A stretch of 64,000 bases of DNA, from the NCBI RefSeq assembly GCF_900104065.1, contig NZ_FNLC01000002.1, positions 540,995 through 604,994 of the forward strand, read 5' to 3'. Within the stretch, counting starts at the first letter, position 1, and each line of letters opens with the position of its first letter. Positions 8,876-18,138 of the stretch are shown in pieces. A program made the translations under genes and the position numbers. This DNA is from Natronobacterium texcoconense (GTDB lineage: Archaea; Halobacteriota; Halobacteria; Halobacteriales; Natrialbaceae). Under the pieces are notes generated by a model, which ran no database searches, had not been told where the DNA came from, and was given only the letters and a program-made list of their open reading frames with translations.

Positions 8876-9706
8876 TCACATCGAGTTCGTGAACCCGCGG
8901 ACGAAGTGTTCCTGCAGCCACAGGAACAGCACGATCATCGGGACGATCGCGATCGTCGCTGCCGCCATGATCTGGTCGAAGTAGATCCGGTGGTGGCCCG
9001 TTAGCCGTTCGATGGCCAGCGGGATCGTGAACAGTTCCTCGCTCTCCAAGATCACCAGCGGGTAGAGGAACATGTTCCACTGAGTGATAAAGAGAATGAT
9101 CGCGAGCGCCGCCAGCATCGGCTTCATCGCCGGCAACACGACGCGGTAGAAGATCTGGAACTCCGATGCGCCGTCGATCCGTGCGGCGTCGAGCCACGAG
9201 TCAGGAATCGACAGCATGCTCTGGCGCATCAGGAAGATCCCGATGGGATTGGCGAGAAACGGCAGGATCAACGCGATGTGTGTGTCCAACAGACCGAACT
9301 GCGCCATCAGCAGGTACATCGGGATGATCATGATCTGGACCGGCAACACCAGTGTCGCCAGGATGAAGTAAAACAGCGGCTCCCGGTACTTGAACTCGTA
9401 CTTCGCGAACGCGAAGCCGGCGAGCGCACACAGGAACAGCGAGATCACGGTGTAGACGGTCGCGACGAACACGCTGTTCCAGACGCTTCGCAGGTAGGGA
9501 AACCGCGCCTCGAGCGCCTGGACGTTCTCTATGAAGTGCGTCCCGGGCAAGAGTCGCGGCGGGAGCGTGAAGAACTCCTCCTGTGGCAGCGACGCCGCGA
9601 CGATCATCCAGTACAGCGGGACGAACGTGATCACGACGACTACGAGTAGCGAGATGTACACCGCGAATCGAACGGGAAGCGATTCCTTGGAGTTCGTTGT
9701 CGACAT
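8876..9706 (-). CDS. Sugar ABC transporter permease (MalG type)
   Basis: A 276-residue inner permease subunit with six predicted membrane helices. The ATPase-coupling EAA loop reads DAARIDGASEFQIFYRVVLP. It pairs with the MalF-type subunit encoded just upstream, whose stop is only two bases before this start, indicating translational coupling. The last residues (HFVRGFTNSM) match the typical C-terminus (FVxGLTxGAxKG-like) of CUT1 permeases. Confidence 0.9.
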   Translation of the reverse strand: MSTTNSKESLPVRFAVYISLLVVVVITFVPLYWMIVAASLPQEEFFTLPPRLLPGTHFIENVQALEARFPYLRSVWNSVFVATVYTVISLFLCALAGFAFAKYEFKYREPLFYFILATLVLPVQIMIIPMYLLMAQFGLLDTHIALILPFLANPIGIFLMRQSMLSIPDSWLDAARIDGASEFQIFYRVVLPAMKPMLAALAIILFITQWNMFLYPLVILESEELFTIPLAIERLTGHHRIYFDQIMAAATIAIVPMIVLFLWLQEHFVRGFTNSM

Positions 9707-9708
9707 AC

Positions 9709-10701
9709 TTACTCACCTCCGACCTTCAGCTGGACGTACGCCAGGATGGTGACGAACACGACGAGCGCGTAGGTGATCGCGCTCGCGTATCCGAGGTTGA
9801 ATCGGCTGAACGCTTCCTCGTACATGTACATCACGACCGTTATCGTCTGGTTCGCTGGTCCGCCGTCGGTGATGATCATCGGTTCCGCGAACAGCTGTAA
9901 CGAACCGATCGTCGAGAGCACGATCACGAACAGCAGGATCGGTCTGAGCTGGGGAAGGGTGACGTACCGGAACTTCTCCCAGCGGTTCGCGCCGTCGATC
10001 TCTGCAGCCTCGTAGAGTCGCCTGTCGATGCCCTGGAGCCCGGCAAAGAGGATGAGCATGTTGTAGCCCATCCACCGCCAGTCCAGTGCCATCGCCAGGG
10101 AGACTCTCGACCAGAAGCCGTCGGTTCGCCACGGGATCGTCGGCAGTCCTGCGGCCGTGAGCACGTAGTTGATGAACCCGAAGTTCTCGGCGAACATCAC
10201 CAGGAAGATCGCCGAGTACGCGACGTAGTTCGCGGTGACCGGAATCGCGATAGCTGTCCGGAAGTACCCCGAGTACTGCATGAACTTCGCGTTCAACATC
10301 AGCGCGACCAGCAGCGACACAAGTACCATCAGCGGCATCTGCAACAGCGTGATGACGAGCGTGTTCTCCACCGACTGGATGAACAGGGCGTCGCCGAACA
10401 GCCGCTGGTAGTTCGCCAGCCCGACGAACTCGAGGTTGGAGATCCGGGGCACGCCGAACTCGAACACGAACAGGTCGAACTCGAGGATGTAGCCGGAGCC
10501 TCGGCCGTGGTACCTGAAAAACGACAGGTAGAACGTGTAGGCGACCGGAAACGCCAGGAACAGACCGAACAGTACGTAGAACGGAAGGATGTACAGGTAC
10601 GGAACGCCCGGGAAGCTCGGTAACGCGTCACGGACGGCGTTGCGTTTGGTCCGGACGCTGGTTCTTACCGACTGCACTCGCCGTTTGTCCCGCAGCGACA
10701 T
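9709..10701 (-). CDS. Sugar ABC transporter permease (MalF type)
   Basis: A 330-residue permease with an N-terminal arginine-rich cytoplasmic tail and about six membrane helices. The EAA coupling loop is EAAEIDGANRWEKFRYVTLP. It lies directly after the binding-protein gene (3-base gap) and before the MalG-type gene (2-base gap), so all three are in one transcript. Together with the MalG-type subunit it forms the membrane channel of a CUT1 sugar importer. Confidence 0.9.
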   Translation of the reverse strand: MSLRDKRRVQSVRTSVRTKRNAVRDALPSFPGVPYLYILPFYVLFGLFLAFPVAYTFYLSFFRYHGRGSGYILEFDLFVFEFGVPRISNLEFVGLANYQRLFGDALFIQSVENTLVITLLQMPLMVLVSLLVALMLNAKFMQYSGYFRTAIAIPVTANYVAYSAIFLVMFAENFGFINYVLTAAGLPTIPWRTDGFWSRVSLAMALDWRWMGYNMLILFAGLQGIDRRLYEAAEIDGANRWEKFRYVTLPQLRPILLFVIVLSTIGSLQLFAEPMIITDGGPANQTITVVMYMYEEAFSRFNLGYASAITYALVVFVTILAYVQLKVGGE

Positions 10702-10704
10702 GTG

Positions 10705-12054
10705 TTAGGCGATCTCCCTGTTGAGGTCGCTGGCGAGCGTTTCTTCGGCGTCTTCGGCCATCTCCTCGGCCGAATCGTACTCGTCGACGACGTAGTCCGC
10801 GATGAAATCACCCATCCGTTCGTACACTTCGCGGTGGTCGGCAGTCATCCGCATCGTCGGAACGTCCGCAGCGATGTCGACGATCGGTTCGTAGGTGTCT
10901 CCACCGAAGAACTCCTGTTCTTGCTCCCACCACTCGTCGTCGTAGACTGTCTCGAGCGGCGGGAAGATCCCTGCTTCCTCGGCGATCGTCATGACTTGCT
11001 CTTCGTTCGTCAGCGCGAACTCGAGGAAGTCCCAGGCGCGAGCGATGGTCTCGTCGTCCTTGTGGTTGGGGATGACCAGATTGGAGCCGCCGTGGTTCGT
11101 CGCCCGGCCACCACCCTCGGTGACCGCCGGCGGGAGGTGGATCCCCCACTGACCCTCCATGTCCGGCACCGTGTCGATGAGTGCGCCGGCCATCCACGCA
11201 CCGCTCGTAACCGTCGCGATCTGATTGCCGGCGAGCCCGGTGGTCCACGGTTCGGTGAACTCCTCCTCGTCGACTGCGGTATCCGTCTCGTACAGTTCCT
11301 TGATGATCTCGGCCGCCCGACGGGTCTCCTCGGTGTTTATCATCAGTCTCCCCTCCTCGTCGTAGACCTCGCCCCCCTGCTGGCGCACCAGCATTTCCCA
11401 GCGCCACTCGAGGACGCCACTGCCCATCCCCATCCAGTAGGTGTCGTCGGGGAGTTCGTCGGCGTACTCGATGACGTCGTCGTAGGTCTCGATGTCGTCG
11501 GGCGAGATGCCGAGGTCGTCGTAGATCTCCCGGTTGTAGAACGTGACGACCGGCGCGATGTCGATCGGGATACCGTACCGGCCGTCACCGGTATCGTCCG
11601 AGAGCCTGTCCCACGTCCAGTCGACCATCGCGTCTTCGGTCTCCGCGTCGATTTCGTCCTCGAGGTCGACGAGCCCTCCTGTTCCGACGAGTTGGTTCGT
11701 CCAGCGACCCTCGTACGCGCCGATGTCCGGCCCGCCGTCACCCGCAGCGACCGCCGCTTGCTGGGAGTCGTGGAGTTCGTCGTGGCCGAGTTCGTCGATC
11801 TGGATGTCGACGTCGTCGCCGGTCTCCTCGACGTACTGTTGGGCAACCACCTCGAGACCGTCGGGCTGGGTTCCGAGGCTCCAGACCTGGAGGCTGTCGG
11901 ACAGGTCCGCGTCGTCCGGGACGCCGACGACTTCCCCGTCGCCCGGGTCGTCCCCGAGGCCGACACACCCTGCGAGCGCCGCTCCTAACGTGCCTGCTCC
12001 CATCGCACTCACGACTTTACGTCGCGAGATGCTGGAGTCACATCTGTGTGACAT
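10705..12054 (-). CDS. Sugar ABC transporter solute-binding lipoprotein
   Basis: A 449-residue extracellular binding protein of SBP family 1. The N-terminus has a twin-arginine motif (SISRRKVVSAMG) followed by a hydrophobic stretch and a lipobox, ALAGCVG. It should therefore be exported folded by Tat and anchored by a lipid on the cysteine. The mature part is very acidic. It is the first gene of the operon and has its own TATA element. The divergent beta-glucosidase gene points to a glucose-containing oligosaccharide as ligand; this is inference from context. Confidence 0.88.
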   Translation of the reverse strand: MSHRCDSSISRRKVVSAMGAGTLGAALAGCVGLGDDPGDGEVVGVPDDADLSDSLQVWSLGTQPDGLEVVAQQYVEETGDDVDIQIDELGHDELHDSQQAAVAAGDGGPDIGAYEGRWTNQLVGTGGLVDLEDEIDAETEDAMVDWTWDRLSDDTGDGRYGIPIDIAPVVTFYNREIYDDLGISPDDIETYDDVIEYADELPDDTYWMGMGSGVLEWRWEMLVRQQGGEVYDEEGRLMINTEETRRAAEIIKELYETDTAVDEEEFTEPWTTGLAGNQIATVTSGAWMAGALIDTVPDMEGQWGIHLPPAVTEGGGRATNHGGSNLVIPNHKDDETIARAWDFLEFALTNEEQVMTIAEEAGIFPPLETVYDDEWWEQEQEFFGGDTYEPIVDIAADVPTMRMTADHREVYERMGDFIADYVVDEYDSAEEMAEDAEETLASDLNREIA

Positions 12055-12077
12055 ACACTACCTCGATCAGAGGCCTC

Positions 12078-12087
12078 AAATATAAAA
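12078..12087 (-). promoter_or_regulatory. TATA element of the sugar ABC operon
   Basis: Read on the minus strand the sequence is TTTTATATTT, centred about 28 bases before the ATG at 12054. This is a strong archaeal TATA box and predicts an almost leaderless transcript for the whole sugar operon. Confidence 0.6.
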
Positions 12088-12237
12088 GTTACTAATATAA
12101 TGATTGATACCTGGGGACGGTGGATGCGGTGTTTTCGACGGTAGAACCCCCGAAGTAGGACAGTTCGGCGATATCGATGGTAGTTCACCGTGGGGGATGC
12201 CGCCTGTGAATCGGTAACCATTCGGGGGACCACAGTC

Positions 12238-12244
12238 TTTATTT
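12238..12244 (+). promoter_or_regulatory. TATA-like element of the beta-glucosidase gene
   Basis: TTTATTT is centred 26 bases before the ATG at 12267. The gene and the divergent sugar operon share a 212-base control region, so one regulator could act on both. Confidence 0.5.
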
Positions 12245-12266
12245 CCTACGTGGGTATGTATCCGGT

Positions 12267-14480
12267 ATGGTTCAGCACCGAGCCGGTAGCTCGGAGCCTG
12301 TAGTCCGGGATCCGGACGCGATCCTGGACGGGCTCTCGCTTTCGGAAAAAGTCGGCCAGCTCGTCGGCACGTGGATCGGATCGATGGGTGAAGACGTCTC
12401 GCTCGAGGACGCGAAGACGATGGTCCGAGAGGGCAATCTCGGGACCGTCGCTGCGTTCGGCATCGGCGTCTCGTGGTTCCACGATCCGGAGCGCGTCGCC
12501 GAAGTAGCAAACGAGATGCAACGAACCGCCGTCGAAGAAACCGATCACGGAATCCCGCTGTTGCTCCCGGTCGACGGCGTCCACGGTCACGGGTACGTCG
12601 ACCACGCGGCAGTCTTCCCGCACGGACTGGGCGTCGCGGCGACCCGCCGCCCCGATCTCGCGCGAACAGCGGGGCAGGTCACCGCGACCGAGATGCGCGC
12701 CACCGGCGCCAACGTCAACTACGCGCCTACCGGAGACGTCGTCCGCGATCCGCGGTGGGGTCGCACCTTCGAGACCTACGGAGAGAGTCCGCTGCTCTGT
12801 AGCGAGTTCGCCGCCGCCACGGTCCGCGGTCTCGAGTCCGAAGCCGACGGCGAACGCGTGGCAGCGACGATCAAGCACTTCCCGGCGTACGGCGATCCGA
12901 CCGGCGGCGAGGACACGGGTGCCGTCGAGTGCGACCTCGCGACGCTCTACCGGGACTACCTGCCGCCGTTCGAAGCCGCGATCGACGCCGGTGTCTCGCT
13001 CGTGATGCCGTGTTACAACGCCGTCAACGGCGAACCAGCCCACGGCTCGGAGTTCATCCTCACCGAACTGCTCCGGGAGCGACTGGGATTCGACGGGGCC
13101 GTCGTCTCCGACTGGGGTGGCGTCGATCACCTCCACGAGGACCACCGCGTCACCCGCGACCAGCGCGACTCCGCACGGCGAGCGATCGACGCGGGACTCG
13201 ACTCCATCTCGATCGGCCGCGACGAACACGCCGCGCACCTGCACGATCTCGTCGAGAGCGGCGAACTTCCGGAGGAACGTATCGACGAGGCCGTTCGTCG
13301 CATCCTCGAGCTCAAAATCGATCTCGGGCTGTTCGAGGACCCCTACGTCGACCCCGGGGCAGCATCGAAAATCGTCGGCGCACCCGACCACCGCGACGCG
13401 GTACTCGAGGCCGCTCGCGAGTCCCAGACCCTGCTGAAAAACGACGACCTCCTCCCGCTCGACTCCGACCTCGAGGAGGTCCTCGTAACCGGACCGAATG
13501 CCGACTCGCTGCGCAACCAGCTAGGTGGCTGGAGCGTCCAGCAGCCCAAACCGGACGCAGGGACGACCCTCCTCGAGGGGGTCGAAGCCGCGACCAGCGA
13601 TCGGACGACCGTCCGGTACGAACGCGGTGCGGGCATCGACGAACCGGACGACGTCGACGCCGCGGTCGACGCGGCCGCCGACGCTGACGTCGCCGTCGTC
13701 GCACTCGGCGAGAACTGGTACTACCACGAGTTCGGCCCCCAGGAGGTCGCGGGCGAGACCGGTTCTTTCCCCACCAGGACCGAACTCGGGCTCCCCGACG
13801 CCCAGCGCGAACTGCTCGAGCGCGTTCACGAGACGGGGACGCCGACGGTGCTCGTCCTGATCACCGGTCGACCGCTGGCGATCGAGTGGGCGGCCGAGGA
13901 GATTCCCGCGATCCTCATGTCCTACTATCCCGGCAGCGAGGGTGGCACTGCGATCGCGGAGACGCTGTTCGGCACCAACAACCCATCCGGACGGCTCCCG
14001 ATCACGGTGCCGCGGTCTGTAGGGCACTTGCCTTCCCACTTCGATCAACTCGCTCACCCGACGCCCATCGGCGACGACGAGCATCCCGACTCGTACGATC
14101 CTCTCTTCGAGTTCGGCCACGGGCTGAGCTACACCGAGTTCGACGTGTCGGATCTCGAGACGACGAACGCTACGATTGGGCCCGGAGAACCGGTCGACGT
14201 CACGGTGACGGTCGAGAACGTCGGCGACCGTGCCGGCGCACGTGCGCTGGACGTGTTCCTGCGCGACGACGTCTCCTCTCGCGTCCGTCCCGTCCGCGAA
14301 CACGTCGCCTTCGCGACGGTCGACCTCGAGGCCGGCGAGTCGACCACTGTCGAACTGACGATCCCCAACGACGCGCTCGCGGTCACCGGTCCGAACGGCC
14401 GGCGAACGGTCGAACCGGGGACGTTTACTCTCTTCTGTGACGGTTGCTCGACGACGGTCGAGGTCGACTCGGAGTACTGA
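12267..14480 (+). CDS. GH3 beta-glucosidase, cytoplasmic
   Basis: A 737-residue glycoside hydrolase of family 3. The N-terminal TIM-like domain holds the substrate-binding KH pair (K203-H204 in TIKHFPAYGDP) and the nucleophile D282 in GFDGAVVSDWGG. A GH3 C-terminal alpha/beta domain spans about 370-600, and a fibronectin-III-like domain about 635-730 (VTVENVGDRAG). There is no signal peptide, so the enzyme works inside the cell on imported sugars, which fits the divergent ABC importer. Beta-glucosidase or beta-xylosidase activity is likely; the linkage cannot be fixed from sequence. Confidence 0.88.
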   Translation: MVQHRAGSSEPVVRDPDAILDGLSLSEKVGQLVGTWIGSMGEDVSLEDAKTMVREGNLGTVAAFGIGVSWFHDPERVAEVANEMQRTAVEETDHGIPLLLPVDGVHGHGYVDHAAVFPHGLGVAATRRPDLARTAGQVTATEMRATGANVNYAPTGDVVRDPRWGRTFETYGESPLLCSEFAAATVRGLESEADGERVAATIKHFPAYGDPTGGEDTGAVECDLATLYRDYLPPFEAAIDAGVSLVMPCYNAVNGEPAHGSEFILTELLRERLGFDGAVVSDWGGVDHLHEDHRVTRDQRDSARRAIDAGLDSISIGRDEHAAHLHDLVESGELPEERIDEAVRRILELKIDLGLFEDPYVDPGAASKIVGAPDHRDAVLEAARESQTLLKNDDLLPLDSDLEEVLVTGPNADSLRNQLGGWSVQQPKPDAGTTLLEGVEAATSDRTTVRYERGAGIDEPDDVDAAVDAAADADVAVVALGENWYYHEFGPQEVAGETGSFPTRTELGLPDAQRELLERVHETGTPTVLVLITGRPLAIEWAAEEIPAILMSYYPGSEGGTAIAETLFGTNNPSGRLPITVPRSVGHLPSHFDQLAHPTPIGDDEHPDSYDPLFEFGHGLSYTEFDVSDLETTNATIGPGEPVDVTVTVENVGDRAGARALDVFLRDDVSSRVRPVREHVAFATVDLEAGESTTVELTIPNDALAVTGPNGRRTVEPGTFTLFCDGCSTTVEVDSEY

Positions 14481-14579
14481 CTCCCAGCCGCCCCGTTCTC
14501 GTTTTCGCGAGCGTGTACGGATCACCGCATCGGCCTTCGACTGACGCCGGATTTCGGCGACTCGTTTCTGTCACTCGTC

Positions 14580-14585
14580 TTTTTT
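14580..14585 (+). terminator. Possible T-tract terminator after the beta-glucosidase gene
   Basis: A run of six T residues lies 100 bases after the beta-glucosidase stop, within a T-rich stretch. It separates this gene from the TrmB-type regulator gene, which has its own TATA-like element. Confidence 0.3.
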
Positions 14586-14723
14586 GTAGCTCTATTATTA
14601 CTTGCTGGCTGGTTTCTCGTCCCGTCCCAGTCTGGCGATTTCTGACTTTCGTTATGGATAACCAATGTGTCGGAGAAGTTATTAGTACGCCAGTGAGTGG
14701 GACCCACAGCCGGAATGGGAAGG

Positions 14724-14729
14724 TTTTAC
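14724..14729 (+). promoter_or_regulatory. TATA-like element of the TrmB-type regulator gene
   Basis: TTTTAC lies 25-30 bases before the ATG at 14754, the usual spacing for a leaderless haloarchaeal transcript. Confidence 0.4.
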
Positions 14730-14753
14730 CGGAACTATCGTTAGATATTTGCC

Positions 14754-15815
14754 ATGGACACCGACACGCTCCGGCGGGCGCTCGAGGAAAGCGGGCTCAC
14801 CGAGTACGAGGTCGATGCCTACCTGACGCTTCTCGAGGTAGGGTCGTCTTCGGTCGTCGGGATCGCCGAACGGTCGTCGGTTCCGGCACCACAGATCTAC
14901 GACACCGTCCGAGCCCTGGAGGAGCGCGGGTTCGTCGAGACGATCGAGCGGGACAAGCTTCACGCTCGAGCGAGAGAGCCGGTCGAGATTATCGACGAGC
15001 TACGCGAGAAGAGCCAGATGCTGGCCGACGCCGCCGACGAGGTCGAAGAGCGGTGGGAACGACCGGACGAACAGGATTTCCGGGTGAACGTCCTCAAACG
15101 CCGCGAGAGCCTCGTCAACAACGCGCGGGAGGCGATCGAAAACGCGAACGTGTCGGTGGAGGTGGCCGCGACGCCGGCACAACTCGAGCAACTCCAGCCG
15201 GCGCTACGGGACGCGACCGATCGGGGCGTCAAAACGTGGGTCACGCTCTGTGGCGACGGGGAGTCGGTCGACGCGGGCGACGTCGGCGTGTTGCAGGTTC
15301 GCTGGCGCAAGCTACCCGGTCCGTTCATCGCGATCGTCGATCGTCGACGCGCGTTCTTCGCGCCGGCCACCCACCACGGCGAGCCCTACGGCATCGTCAT
15401 CAACGACGACATCCTCACGCTGGTGCTTCACTGGTTCTACCTGACGCTCATCTGGCTCCCCAGCGAGCGACGCTACGTGGACGCCGATCGGCTGCCGACG
15501 TACGTCTCGATCGAGGGGTTCATCCTCGACGTCGCGCCGCTGTGGTACGACGGGGCGACGATCGACGTCCGGGTGCTCGGGCAGGATCCGGAGACGGGCG
15601 AGTACACCGAGGTGCAGGGCGAACTCACGTACATCGCAGCCGAGGGTGGAACGGTGCCGTCGCGAAACCCCACCGTCACCGAACTCTCCGGCTACGCGAC
15701 GCTCGTCGTCGACGACGACGGGCGTCAGTACTCGATCGGCGGCTGGGGCGCGGTCTTCGAGGACGTCGAAGCCGAGATCATCGCTATCGAGGGGATCGAG
15801 TTCCCGACGCCATGA
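14754..15815 (+). CDS. TrmB-family sugar-responsive transcriptional regulator
   Basis: A 353-residue regulator. Residues 1-75 form a winged helix-turn-helix of the TrmB type (LTEYEVDAYLTLLEVG, then SVPAPQIYDTVRALEERGFV). A charged coiled region covers about 80-100. The rest is the TrmB sugar-binding domain, with an Asp/Glu-rich beta C-terminus. Family members bind maltose, trehalose or glucose and repress or activate transport and glycolytic genes. The position next to the sugar ABC operon and beta-glucosidase gene suggests that these are its targets. I could not see a convincing operator. Confidence 0.85.
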   Translation: MDTDTLRRALEESGLTEYEVDAYLTLLEVGSSSVVGIAERSSVPAPQIYDTVRALEERGFVETIERDKLHARAREPVEIIDELREKSQMLADAADEVEERWERPDEQDFRVNVLKRRESLVNNAREAIENANVSVEVAATPAQLEQLQPALRDATDRGVKTWVTLCGDGESVDAGDVGVLQVRWRKLPGPFIAIVDRRRAFFAPATHHGEPYGIVINDDILTLVLHWFYLTLIWLPSERRYVDADRLPTYVSIEGFILDVAPLWYDGATIDVRVLGQDPETGEYTEVQGELTYIAAEGGTVPSRNPTVTELSGYATLVVDDDGRQYSIGGWGAVFEDVEAEIIAIEGIEFPTP

Positions 15816-16363
15816 ATTACACTCGTACGCCTGTAATCCACTTGTTTACAATCATACTCTCGTAATCGGTGCTGCATCGGTCGTGCATCGAACGCACTCG
15901 CCACATCCTGACTCCTTACGAGCCGGTGAACGATCCGTTCCACGGCGAGATCACGGAGGAAGTGTTCTATACCGTTCATAGAACTATTTCTGATATATTC
16001 TGGGTGAACTTCTGTGCTGATCTCTGGCGAAGACGATTCCCCCGAATAGGACAATCCGCCGCTACACTCCCCGTGTTTGGTATAGCGGACTTTTCCGACA
16101 GGATGTCGATATGCGACGCGTCCGATCCATTATCGGTCGCAATACCCTTTTCGGCACGTATTAGGCAATTGTGGGCCATCTATCCCTGTTAGGTGGCTCC
16201 GATCTCTGTAGCCGAACGAACGACCTCCGGAACCGTCGAATAATGTATTACAGAAGACTGTTTACCGATCCCACCATATAAATTATATTTAGGAGTTCGG
16301 CCACTCGGCCAAAAATCGTGTCGTCGATTACGCGACGATCGGGTGTCACAGAGATAGCGACGA
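15816..16363. other. Convergent intergenic gap of 548 bases, no gene seen
   Basis: Both flanking genes end here, so no promoter is required. The sequence is AT-rich around 15960-16010 and 16220-16300. Open frames are short and lack haloarchaeal protein composition. I see no RNA gene that I can support. Confidence 0.45.
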
Positions 16364-17983
16364 TTACGACGGGGACTGCGACTCGAGCGCTGGTTCTCCA
16401 TCTATCGTTGCCGGCGACTCTGTCGAGTCGTTCTCGGCTGCCACGTCGTCGGTTTCTTCGATGACGTATCGCTGTCCGAACATCGGATCGAGCAGGCTGT
16501 CGACTTCGCCTCGATCGTCCGTGAGTACGGGGACGTCCTCCGAGTCTGGGTCGTCCAACCAGTTGTCGACCGCGTCCTCGAGGTCGACGCCAGTATCACG
16601 CGCGTCGTTTCGCTCGGCGAGGTCGGCCTGTGAGAAGTCGGTTTCGTCGTTCGTCGCCACGACCTGAATGTTCTGGACGGCGTTCTGGTCGCTGGTGCGG
16701 AAGCTGTAGACGTCGGGGAAGACCTCGTCCATCGTCTCGTACTGGGCGTGATAGAACTCGGCGGCCGAGCCAGAGGGGGCGGCGATCACGTTCGCGTGGA
16801 CGACGCCGTCCTCCGTCAGTCGATCCGAGAGCAACTCCATGAACTCGACAGTGGTCAGATGAAACGGAACCTGATCTTTCTTGTAGGCGTCGAGGACGAT
16901 CACGTCGTAGGTCTCGTCGGTTCCCTGGAGGAACTGCCGACCGTCTTCGGTGTGGATGTTCACTGCCCCTCTGTCGAGTCCGAAGTAGGTCTCCGCGGCG
17001 TCGGTCACTTCGGGATCTATCTCGACCACGTCGACGGTCGCGTCGTACTGCTCCGCGAAATCCTGCGGGCCAGTGTAGCCGCCGCCACCGACGAATAATA
17101 CCCGATCGACGTCGTCTGGATCGTCGACCATCAACATCGGCAGGTGAAAGTATCGCGTATAGGTGAAGACGTGGCGGTCGGGGTTCTCGAGATCGGTCGC
17201 GCTGTGGCGAGCGCCGTCGAGGTACATCGTGCGGACGTCGCCGTCGTCGACGATCTCGAGTTGCTGGTGTGGCGTCCCGGTCTCGTGGACGACGTCGCCA
17301 CGGTAGTCGAACGCGAGCGGACCGCCGCCGACGGCTGCGACGAGCAAGAGCGTGACGAGTCCGCTTGCGAGTATCGATCTGCGAGAGGGTCGGGGAAGCC
17401 CGAGGGCGATCGCCGTTCCGACGAGCGCGAGACCGAAGAACAGTCCGATCTGGTCGACGGTCAACGCGGGGATGAGGACGAACGTCGTCGCCGCGGAGCC
17501 GACGATGCTGCCGATCGTTCCGAGCGCGTAGACGTGACCCGACGCTTCGCCGGTGCTGACCTTCGCCGATAGCTCGGCGGCGTACGGGCTGATAAAGCCC
17601 AGCAAGTACGTCGGCGGTCCGAAGAGGATAACAACCGCTGGCAGGGACGCATAGCGTGGCGGCAGCGCGAGCGTCGACGTCTGCACGAGCAAGAGATCGC
17701 TCGCGTAGACGACGACGGCGACGTAGACTGCAGTTCCGAGCATGATCCAGGACATCTGGCGGGTCGACGCCGTCGACGCGAGTTTCCCGCCCTGCCAGTA
17801 GCCGAGACTCAACGCGACGAGAAAGACCGTCAGGATACCGCCGACCGTGTAGATGTGGCTCCCGAACTGCGGGGCGACGACCCTGACTGCCAGGATCTCG
17901 AGTCCCATGCTGACGACGCCGGAGACGAACACGGCCAGTTCGGGTTTGCTCGGTCGGTACGACGTGACCTCCTGCACTTCCAT
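16364..17983 (-). CDS. Membrane-fused spermidine-synthase-like protein
   Basis: A 539-residue protein from the ATG at 17983; an upstream in-frame start lacks homologous character. The N-terminal half (about 15-220) is hydrophobic with roughly seven membrane helices, resembling the transporter-like part of fused MFS/spermidine synthase proteins. The C-terminal half is a Rossmann aminopropyltransferase-type domain: VLFVGGGGYTGPQDF (cofactor loop), VDVVEIDPEVTDAA and VIVLDAYKKDQVPFHLTT. The last 60 residues are acidic. The family's reaction is often unproven; it may not make spermidine. Confidence 0.8.
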   Translation of the reverse strand: MEVQEVTSYRPSKPELAVFVSGVVSMGLEILAVRVVAPQFGSHIYTVGGILTVFLVALSLGYWQGGKLASTASTRQMSWIMLGTAVYVAVVVYASDLLLVQTSTLALPPRYASLPAVVILFGPPTYLLGFISPYAAELSAKVSTGEASGHVYALGTIGSIVGSAATTFVLIPALTVDQIGLFFGLALVGTAIALGLPRPSRRSILASGLVTLLLVAAVGGGPLAFDYRGDVVHETGTPHQQLEIVDDGDVRTMYLDGARHSATDLENPDRHVFTYTRYFHLPMLMVDDPDDVDRVLFVGGGGYTGPQDFAEQYDATVDVVEIDPEVTDAAETYFGLDRGAVNIHTEDGRQFLQGTDETYDVIVLDAYKKDQVPFHLTTVEFMELLSDRLTEDGVVHANVIAAPSGSAAEFYHAQYETMDEVFPDVYSFRTSDQNAVQNIQVVATNDETDFSQADLAERNDARDTGVDLEDAVDNWLDDPDSEDVPVLTDDRGEVDSLLDPMFGQRYVIEETDDVAAENDSTESPATIDGEPALESQSPS

Positions 17984-18138
17984 CAGAAGACCGGACGGTA
18001 TCCGGCGGTGAGTACCTGTCGCATCGGTTCGACTCTCGAGCCGACGTCTGTACGGCTTCGGCACGGCCTTGCCGACGTTCTTCTACGTTGGAAAGTCGTG
18101 AAAAACTACTTGTAGCCCGAACATCACGTTTCGAGCGT

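Noticed and set aside
10702-11988. A 428-codon open frame on the plus strand opposite the sugar-binding lipoprotein gene
   Set aside because: It is antisense to a gene with a clear signal peptide, lipobox and family match. Long antisense frames are expected in GC-rich haloarchaeal DNA.
12147-16060. Similar strings near 12147 and 16036 (CCCCCGAA-TAGGACA-like)
   Set aside because: The shared part is short and imperfect and lies in unrelated gaps; it may be chance.
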